From positions 1 to 7,689 of the forward strand of contig JAURXE010000303.1 of the NCBI GenBank assembly GCA_030654635.1: DNA of 7,689 bases. The letters are read 5' to 3'. Of this stretch, positions 1 through 4,447 are shown piece after piece. This DNA comes from Pseudomonas sp. (GTDB taxonomy: Bacteria > Pseudomonadota > Gammaproteobacteria > Pseudomonadales > Pseudomonadaceae). Both the position numbers and the translations under genes were made by a program. How positions within the stretch are numbered: position 1 is the first letter of the stretch; each line of letters starts with the position of its first letter. Below the pieces are notes generated by a model. The model searched no databases. It was not told the origin of the DNA and was given only the letters and a program-made list of their open reading frames with translations.

Positions 1-573
1 CAGGCGCGGATTCTGCAATTTGACGTGGCCGACCGCAGCGCTTGTCGCACCGAATTGGAAGCCGATGTCGAGGCCCATGGTGCCTACTACGGAGTGGTCT
101 GCAACGCCGGCTTGACCCGCGACGGTGCCTTTCCGGCGCTCACTGAAGAGGATTGGGATCTGGTGCTACGGACCAATCTGGACGGTTTCTTCAATGTCTT
201 GCAGCCCTTGACCATGCCGATGATTCGTCGCCGCGCGCCGGGCCGTATCGTCTGTATCACCTCGGTGTCGGGGATGATCGGCAACCGTGGCCAAGTTAAT
301 TACAGCGCTTCCAAAGCCGGGGTAATTGGCGCGGCCAAGGCGCTGGCCATCGAACTGGGCAAGCGCAAGATCACCGTCAACTGTGTGGCGCCGGGGCTGA
401 TTGACACCGAGATGCTCGATGAGCATGTGCCGCTGGCGGAGATTCTGAAGATGATCCCGGCGCAGCGCATGGGTACTCCGGAAGAAGTGGCCGGCGCAGT
501 GAATTTTTTAATGTCGGACGAGGCGGCCTATATCACCCGCCAAGTGATCGCAGTGAATGGTGGGTTGTGTTGA
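1..573 (+). CDS. fabG: 3-ketoacyl-ACP reductase (SDR family, ApeQ/FabG-like), 5' end cut by window
   Basis: NADPH-dependent reduction of 3-ketoacyl-ACP to 3-hydroxyacyl-ACP in the cytoplasm, here probably during polyene chain elongation. The reading frame is open from base 1, so the GTG at 25 is internal and not the start. About 190 residues are visible; the N-terminal Rossmann glycine motif lies to the left of the window. Visible SDR features, numbered from base 1, are NAG at 35-37, the helix-4 Asn in NLDG (N59), the catalytic Ser in CITSVSG (S88), YSASK with Tyr101 and Lys105, then the NCVAPGLIDTEM segment and the usual C-terminus ending in NGGLC. The stop codon lies just upstream of a ketoacyl synthase, so the two are probably co-transcribed. 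The reductase-then-synthase order and the sequence style resemble ApeQ-ApeR at the end of aryl polyene clusters (recall, not a search). The housekeeping fabG normally sits beside fabD and acpP, so this is a secondary copy. Confidence 0.93.
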   Translation, partial: QARILQFDVADRSACRTELEADVEAHGAYYGVVCNAGLTRDGAFPALTEEDWDLVLRTNLDGFFNVLQPLTMPMIRRRAPGRIVCITSVSGMIGNRGQVNYSASKAGVIGAAKALAIELGKRKITVNCVAPGLIDTEMLDEHVPLAEILKMIPAQRMGTPEEVAGAVNFLMSDEAAYITRQVIAVNGGLC

Positions 574-601
574 TGAGTGGTTGCAAATGAATGGTTGTAA
601 A
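574..601 (+). repeat. imperfect 14-bp tandem duplication at the reductase/synthase junction
   Basis: TGAGTGGTTGCAAA (574-587) is followed at once by TGAATGGTTGTAAA (588-601), differing at two transition positions. The first unit, with A573, gives ATG AGT GGT TGC AAA TGA, a five-codon reading frame whose ATG overlaps the reductase stop as TGATG. The second unit supplies ATG at 587, which overlaps the stop of that mini-frame as ATGA and opens the synthase frame with Met-Asn-Gly-Cys-Lys. The repeat and the overlaps are seen directly. Translational coupling through the mini-frame is inference. Confidence 0.85.
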
Positions 602-1837
602 CGTGTGGTGGTCACCGGCATGGCCGGGATTACCTCGCTGGGCAGCGACTGGGCCAGCATCGAGGCGAATATTCGCGCCAACCGCAGTGGCATCCGCTAT
701 ATGCCGGAGTGGGATCGCTTCAGCGAATTGAACACCCGCCTCGGCGGCCCGGTCGACGACTTCAAGGTGCCGGCCCACTGGACCCGCAAGCAGTTGCGCA
801 GCATGGGCCGGGTCTCGCGGCTGGCGGTGGCGGCGGCCGAGCAGGCGTTGAGCAACGCCGGCTTGCTGAATGATCCGTGCATTCAGGATGGCCGCATGGG
901 CGTGGCCTGCGGCTCGTCCACCGGTAGCACCGACGAGGTCAAGGCCTTCGGCAGCATGCTGCTCAATGGTGTGGCCGACGGCCTGAATGCCAACTCCTAT
1001 GTGCGGATGATGCCGCACACCACGGCGGCCAATATCAGCATCTTCTTTGGCCTCAAGGGTCGGCTGATTCCCACTTCCAGCGCCTGCACCAGCGGCAGCC
1101 AAGGCATCGGCTACGCCTATGAGGCGATCAAGTTTGGTCGCCTGCCGCTGATGCTGGCCGGCGGCGCCGAAGAGCTGTGCCCGACCGAGGCCATGGTGTT
1201 CGATGCGCTGTACGCCACCAGCCTGAAGAATGACGCCCCGCAGACCTCGCCGCGACCCTTCGACCAAGGCCGCGATGGTCTGGTGATCGGCGAAGGCGCC
1301 GGCATGCTGGTGCTCGAAGAGTTAGAGCATGCGCTGGCCCGCGGGGCGACTATCTATGCCGAGATCGTCGGCTTTGGCAGCAATGCCGATGGCCAGCACA
1401 GCACCCGTCCGGAGTCGCTGACCATGCGCCGGGCGATGGAATTGGCGCTGGAAGATGCCGGCCTTGCGCCCAGCGCCATCGGTTACGTGAATGGCCACGG
1501 TACCGCCACTGAACAGGGCGACATCGCCGAGAGCCATGCCACCCACAGCCTGTTTGGCCCGCACATGCCGATCAGCTCGCAGAAGAGTTTTCTCGGTCAT
1601 ACCCTGGGGGCCTGCGGCGCGCTGGAGGCCTGGTTCAGCATCGAGATGCTCAACCGCGACCTGTATGCCCACACCCTGAATCTGCACGCCGTCGACCCGG
1701 CCTGCGCAGAGCTGGACTACCTGCGCGGCGAGATGCGGCCGATGCGTCATCAGTACGTGATGAGCAATAACTTTGCCTTCGGCGGGGTCAACACCTCGTT
1801 GGTCTTGCGCCGCTGGCTGCCGGTAACGGCCGACTGA
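587..1837 (+). CDS. beta-ketoacyl-ACP synthase (FabF-type, ApeR-like)
   Basis: Condenses an acyl thioester with malonyl-ACP by decarboxylative Claisen condensation. From ATG 587 the protein is 416 residues, normal for FabB/FabF-type enzymes. The thiolase fold motifs are complete: nucleophilic Cys167 in SSACTSGSQG, His304 in NGHGTATEQGD, Lys333 and His338 in QKSFLGHTLGACG, and a C-terminal NNFAFGGVNTSL segment. All three catalytic residues (Cys-His-His) are present, so it should condense rather than act as a chain-length-factor partner. The wording of the motifs and the position after a FabG-like reductase resemble ApeR of aryl polyene clusters; general FabF function would be the fallback call. 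Start choice: ATG 587 places the VVVTGMAGITSLG strand near the N-terminus as in the family. An in-frame ATG at 557 would add ten residues inside the reductase gene and has no better ribosome site. No strong Shine-Dalgarno is visible, so coupling to the reductase is likely. Confidence 0.92.
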   Translation: MNGCKRVVVTGMAGITSLGSDWASIEANIRANRSGIRYMPEWDRFSELNTRLGGPVDDFKVPAHWTRKQLRSMGRVSRLAVAAAEQALSNAGLLNDPCIQDGRMGVACGSSTGSTDEVKAFGSMLLNGVADGLNANSYVRMMPHTTAANISIFFGLKGRLIPTSSACTSGSQGIGYAYEAIKFGRLPLMLAGGAEELCPTEAMVFDALYATSLKNDAPQTSPRPFDQGRDGLVIGEGAGMLVLEELEHALARGATIYAEIVGFGSNADGQHSTRPESLTMRRAMELALEDAGLAPSAIGYVNGHGTATEQGDIAESHATHSLFGPHMPISSQKSFLGHTLGACGALEAWFSIEMLNRDLYAHTLNLHAVDPACAELDYLRGEMRPMRHQYVMSNNFAFGGVNTSLVLRRWLPVTAD

Positions 1838-1853
1838 CTGAACTGGACCCCGA

Positions 1854-1878
1854 CAAGCGGCAGGCACTCTGCCGCTTG
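1854..1878 (+). terminator. hairpin after the ketoacyl synthase, possible transcription end
   Basis: CAAGCGGCAG (1854-1863) and CTGCCGCTTG (1869-1878) form a perfect 10-bp stem with a five-base loop, 16 bp after the synthase stop. No T-run follows, so a classical intrinsic terminator is not proven. It could also be an mRNA 3'-end stabiliser or a Rho-dependent end. It separates the polyene-type genes from the next gene, whose ribosome site starts 11 bp later. Confidence 0.55.
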
Positions 1879-1900
1879 CATCATCGTCAAGGAGACGACT

Positions 1901-2344
1901 ATGACGCTAAAAAACCTGAGTGCGCTGGCACTGATTATGGCCAGCCTGCTGCCGACCCTGAGTCAGGCGCGTGACACAGAGCTGAATCTGGACTTCGCCG
2001 CCGTGGTGCAAGAGGCCACGCAGGCCGGCAAGCTGGATGGCAGCGTAAAGTTCTACCTGGCCGGCGCAACGGTGCCAGGTAAGGTCACGCCGCTGGGTGA
2101 ACAAATCACCAACAAGAAGACCAATGCCTTCAATAAAACCGACGAAGAGGCCTGTAGCTGGGCGCTGCAATCGGCACTGATCACCCTGCAAGACGCGGCC
2201 AAACGCGTCGGCGGCAATGCGGTGGTCGATATCGTCAGCTTCTACAAGCGCAAAGAGTCCCGCAGTAGCACCAGCTATGAATGCCACGCCGGCACCTTTA
2301 TTGGCGGTGTAGCCCTTAAAGGCCAAGCGGCAAGCCTCAAGTAA
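1901..2344 (+). CDS. small exported protein, family often annotated 'excinuclease ATPase subunit'; RcsF/YbjQ-like pattern
   Basis: Function unknown. The 147-residue product has a typical signal peptide (residues 1-23, hydrophobic core ALALIMASLLPTL, probable cleavage after SQA), so it should act in the periplasm. The excinuclease label that relatives carry is misleading: there is no Walker A or B motif and the protein is secreted. The second half has a helix (AALQDAA-like, residues 86-101), then GGNAVVDIVSF (104-114) and a closing CHAGTFIGGVALKG (128-141). This layout, helix then GANAVV strand then a Cys-containing strand ending in G-x-AL, resembles RcsF and YbjQ-type domains; that is pattern matching by eye. 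Cys85 and Cys128 are the only cysteines and could form a disulfide. Start ATG 1901 has a strong AAGGAG six bases upstream (1889-1894). The last 12 codons are duplicated after the next gene. Confidence 0.85.
   Translation: MTLKNLSALALIMASLLPTLSQARDTELNLDFAAVVQEATQAGKLDGSVKFYLAGATVPGKVTPLGEQITNKKTNAFNKTDEEACSWALQSALITLQDAAKRVGGNAVVDIVSFYKRKESRSSTSYECHAGTFIGGVALKGQAASLK
2306..2343 (+). repeat. direct repeat, left copy (3' end of the small exported gene)
   Basis: This 38-bp stretch, encoding GVALKGQAASLK plus the first two bases of the stop codon, matches 3051-3088 at 36 of 38 positions. The differences are T2308 versus C3053 and A2332 versus G3077, both third codon positions and both silent. 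The two copies lie 745 bp apart in the same orientation and flank the lipoprotein gene. Confidence 0.9.
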
Positions 2345-2408
2345 GGGTTTTCTCGCGTCTATTGATGTCATATGGGGAAACCCTGCGGCCCTCTGCTAAC
2401 GGTTTCCC
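2344..2408 (+). promoter_or_regulatory. leader of the lipoprotein gene with two competing hairpins
   Basis: GGGAAACC (2375-2382) can pair with GGTTTCCC (2401-2408) in an 8-bp stem with an 18-base loop. The same central bases (AAACCCT, 2378-2384) can instead pair with AGGGTTT at 2344-2350, immediately after the previous stop. The two stems exclude each other, as in attenuators, but neither is followed by a T-run. They may only be a 3' end structure of the upstream gene. The complementarities are seen; any regulatory role is inference. Confidence 0.35.
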
Positions 2409-2433
2409 ACCAATGTGCAAACCTCCTCAAATC

Positions 2434-2437
2434 AGGA
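2434..2437 (+). promoter_or_regulatory. ribosome binding site deciding the lipoprotein start
   Basis: AGGA, five bases before ATG 2443. It favours that start over the in-frame ATG at 2362, which has no Shine-Dalgarno and would place 27 non-signal-like residues before the lipoprotein signal. Confidence 0.6.
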
Positions 2438-2442
2438 AATTT

Positions 2443-3018
2443 ATGACTGCTAGTAAGCGTCTGATCATTATCGCTGCTGCCGTGTTATGGCTGGCGGGTT
2501 GTACCTCCGTTCAGGTTGAGCCTCTGCTCAGTGCGCCGCCACAATTGTGCATTGAGGAGAATCCCAAGGTGCAAGTGGATGACTTTGTCACGGTGATGCA
2601 GGAAAGCTTTGCCAAGCACGGCATACAAGCCACGCTGCAAAGTGCGCCAACGCTGGCCGACTGCCCGTACATCGTTACCTATACGGCCCTGCGCTCATGG
2701 GACTTTGTAACCTATCTGTCGTTTGCCGAGCTGAGCGTGCTTGATCCGCAGCGCCGCAGTGTTGCCAGTGCGCATTACCACTTGCGGGGTAAAGGTGGAA
2801 TGTCATTTATGAAGTGGAGCGGTACTCGCAGCAAGATGGAACCGGTTCTTGAGCAAATGCTTAGCCAGGTTAAGGTCGAAGCGTTAGCCCCATCGCCGCT
2901 TGTCCCGGTGAGTTCGGCAAATGGGCTTTCTAAGGATGAGCAAGTGCATAACTTGCAGCAGGAAAAGCTGAGTTACGAGCAATACACCTCGCGCTACAAG
3001 CAGATCATGGCGCAATAA
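2443..3018 (+). CDS. Sbal_3080-family lipoprotein
   Basis: Predicted outer-membrane lipoprotein of 191 residues and unknown function. Positive residues at 5-6, a hydrophobic stretch and the lipobox LAGC (residues 17-20) give acylation at Cys20. Thr-Ser follows instead of Asp, so Lol sorting to the outer membrane is expected. The body has QLCIEENP (Cys36), a helix ending KHGIQATL, CPYIVTYTALRSWD (Cys74), AELSVLD and GKGGMSFMKWSGTRSKMEP. I associate this pattern with the family named Sbal_3080; the two cysteines may form a disulfide. After a Pro/Ser/Val-rich linker, residues 163-190 form a short helical tail (DEQVHNLQQEKLSYEQYTSR) resembling SHOCT-type oligomerisation tails. GC is visibly lower (48-57% in sampled lines) than in neighbours at 68-72%, and direct repeats flank the gene, which suggests acquisition or rearrangement. 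The start rests on the lipobox spacing and the AGGA site. Confidence 0.85.
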   Translation: MTASKRLIIIAAAVLWLAGCTSVQVEPLLSAPPQLCIEENPKVQVDDFVTVMQESFAKHGIQATLQSAPTLADCPYIVTYTALRSWDFVTYLSFAELSVLDPQRRSVASAHYHLRGKGGMSFMKWSGTRSKMEPVLEQMLSQVKVEALAPSPLVPVSSANGLSKDEQVHNLQQEKLSYEQYTSRYKQIMAQ

Positions 3019-3050
3019 CTGTGAATCTAGATGGCCGTGCTTTGGTTGAT

Positions 3051-3089
3051 GGCGTAGCCCTTAAAGGCCAAGCGGCGAGCCTCAAGTAG
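3051..3089 (+). pseudogene. remnant 3' end of a second copy of the small exported gene
   Basis: This segment reads GVALKGQAASLK then TAG, the same 12 residues that end the gene stopping at 2344 (which uses TAA). The only differences in the shared 38 bp are two silent third-position changes, so the sequence probably drifted while still coding. Upstream in the same frame (3030-3050) the codons give DGRALVD, which can be aligned weakly with HAGTFIG of the intact gene. Before that the frame runs into the lipoprotein stop region, and no start, signal peptide or body is present. I read it as the eroded tail of a tandem paralogue. A recombination scar is the alternative. Confidence 0.65.
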
Positions 3090-3145
3090 AGGCGGTTTAA
3101 CTGTGGCCGTGGGCGCTGCCAGCAGCGTCTACGGCGGATATAGCG

Positions 3146-4351
3146 ATGCGATTATGCAGTGCTGCACTGAGGGTTGATTGGCTCAGTAAACAGCTCGGAT
3201 GTGCTCTGGTTTTATCGTCCCTGATGGCCTGCGGGACTTTATCGAGCCAGCAGAATGCTACGGCGACACTGCCGGCGCTGGCGGCCGGTAGTGAGCTTAA
3301 AGCTGCGGTGGACGCCCTGGCGCAGCCGTTGATCGACGCCGGGCAAACGCCGGGCATGGTGATTGGCGTGCTGACTGCCGACGGGCAAAAGCAGGTGTTT
3401 GGCTATGGGCTTACCGGCCAGCCGGGCGGCCAGCAGCCGGATGGCAGTACCTTGTTTGCGGTCGGTTCGCTGAGCAAAGGCTTTCTGGCCGATGTTGCTG
3501 CGTTGCTGGTGCAGGACGGTACCTTGAGCTGGGATGACAACCTTGAGCAGTTGCTGCCGGCGCACACGCCGCTCAGCGCCGACGCTAAAAAAATCACTCT
3601 GCTGCAGTTGGCCACTCACACCGCCGGCTTACCGCGCCAGCCGATGACCCCGCAAACCCTCGGCTATTTCGTGGAATATCTGTTCACCGGCAACAGTTTT
3701 TATCGCCACTACGACCGCACCTACCTGCTTAATTACCTGGCCGATTTCGAAGTGCCCAAACAGGTTGCGCCGCAGTATTCAAATATCGGTTATGGCCTGC
3801 TGAGCCATGTGCTGGAGCTGCGCAGCGGGCAGAAGATCGATGCCTTGTTGCAGGCGCGGGTGCTCGGGCCTTTGCGGCTGGACAACAGCAGCTACGCGCC
3901 GCAGCAGTTGGCTGGTTTTGCGCAACGTGCCCTTGGCCATGCCGGCGACCAGCCCAAGTTCATGCTGCGCGGGCAGCCAGTACCGGACTGGCAGTTCACC
4001 GATATCTTGCATGGCACGGCTGGGCTTTATTCGACCGCCGATGACTTGCTCCGCTACGCGGCGGCCCATTTTCAGCCGGGTTCCGACCGCAAACTTAATG
4101 CGGCGCTGCTGGATACTCTGCAAGTGCGGGTTGATCGCCCCGATGAGGCGGCGGCTGTGGCTTGGAATGTCGATAGCCTGGGCGGCCGGAAGATCACTTA
4201 TCAGGTTGGCTTTGTCGCCGGCTATTCCAGTTATCTGGGCATGGACACCGAGCACCAGACCGCCGTGGTAGTGCTGCAAAACAGCTTCAACTGGGCCAAT
4301 GGTGCGCTGGGCCATAGCCTGTTGTTGCGTCTGCCGAGTGCGGCTGATTAG
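3146..4351 (+). CDS. serine hydrolase of the beta-lactamase/class C PBP family, predicted lipoprotein
   Basis: 401-residue member of the beta-lactamase-related serine hydrolases (PF00144 type: class C beta-lactamases, DD-peptidases, EstB-like esterases). The N-terminus carries a hydrophobic segment and lipobox LMAC, giving lipid attachment at Cys29, so it should face the periplasm from a membrane. Catalytic boxes: SLSK (nucleophile Ser108, Lys111) and YSN (Tyr211, Asn213). The HGTAGLYSTADDL block (289 on) is typical of the family. The third box, normally K/H-x-G just before the G-[FY]-S-S-[FY]-L-G strand, reads QVG (353-355) here, which is unusual. The substrate cannot be told from sequence: peptidoglycan peptide, ester or D-amino peptide are all possible, and true AmpC resistance function is unlikely. 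Start ATG 3146 has only a weak GGCGGA seven bases upstream, but no better in-frame start keeps the signal. It converges with the gamma-glutamyltransferase gene. Confidence 0.9.
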   Translation: MRLCSAALRVDWLSKQLGCALVLSSLMACGTLSSQQNATATLPALAAGSELKAAVDALAQPLIDAGQTPGMVIGVLTADGQKQVFGYGLTGQPGGQQPDGSTLFAVGSLSKGFLADVAALLVQDGTLSWDDNLEQLLPAHTPLSADAKKITLLQLATHTAGLPRQPMTPQTLGYFVEYLFTGNSFYRHYDRTYLLNYLADFEVPKQVAPQYSNIGYGLLSHVLELRSGQKIDALLQARVLGPLRLDNSSYAPQQLAGFAQRALGHAGDQPKFMLRGQPVPDWQFTDILHGTAGLYSTADDLLRYAAAHFQPGSDRKLNAALLDTLQVRVDRPDEAAAVAWNVDSLGGRKITYQVGFVAGYSSYLGMDTEHQTAVVVLQNSFNWANGALGHSLLLRLPSAAD

Positions 4352-4391
4352 CAGCCATCAATGGGGCGTAGAACGATCTGCGTGGCGTCAT

Positions 4392-4419
4392 GATGGGTAT
4401 CGCTGCGCTCAACCACATC
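4392..4419. repeat. imperfect palindrome between convergent genes, dispersed-repeat-like
   Basis: GATGGGT...AACCACATC forms an imperfect stem (one bulged A) around ATCGCTGCGCTC. Its wording, GGGTATCGCTGCGCTCAACC, is like the short dispersed intergenic repeats common in Pseudomonas. Read on the minus strand it gives VERSDTH, a peptide I associate with spurious ORFs over such repeats (recall only). It lies between two converging stops (4351 and 4448) and may terminate transcription in both directions. The rest of this 96-bp spacer holds nothing I recognise. Confidence 0.45.
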
Positions 4420-4447
4420 CGGCCAAGCAAACTTCTGTGGGCGCGGG

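Noticed and set aside
25..27. GTG as the start of the reductase
   Set aside because: The frame is open to base 1 with SDR-like residues (ILQFDVADR) and the Rossmann domain is missing, so the gene begins outside the window.
533..1267. Long minus-strand reading frame (244 codons) opposite the ketoacyl synthase
   Set aside because: Low-complexity, Ala/Gly/His/Arg-rich translation mirroring a strongly conserved enzyme on the other strand; typical GC-rich shadow.
1322..1867. Minus-strand reading frame opposite the end of the synthase
   Set aside because: No recognisable domain or ribosome site, and it covers conserved codons of the synthase.
2362..2442. 27-residue N-terminal extension of the lipoprotein
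   Set aside because: No ribosome site before ATG 2362 and the extension would bury the lipoprotein signal; ATG 2443 has AGGA and correct lipobox spacing.
2306..3088. The 38-bp repeats as phage-type attL/attR sites
   Set aside because: No integrase lies between them and the only differences are silent codon changes, which fits a coding paralogue better; kept only as an alternative.
3114..3127. Small hairpin (CGCTG/CAGCG) before the serine hydrolase
   Set aside because: A five-bp stem is expected by chance in GC-rich DNA and no regulatory context supports it.
3146..4351. AmpC-type resistance beta-lactamase
   Set aside because: Lipobox, non-canonical third box and overall sequence differ from AmpC; only the broader serine hydrolase family is supported.
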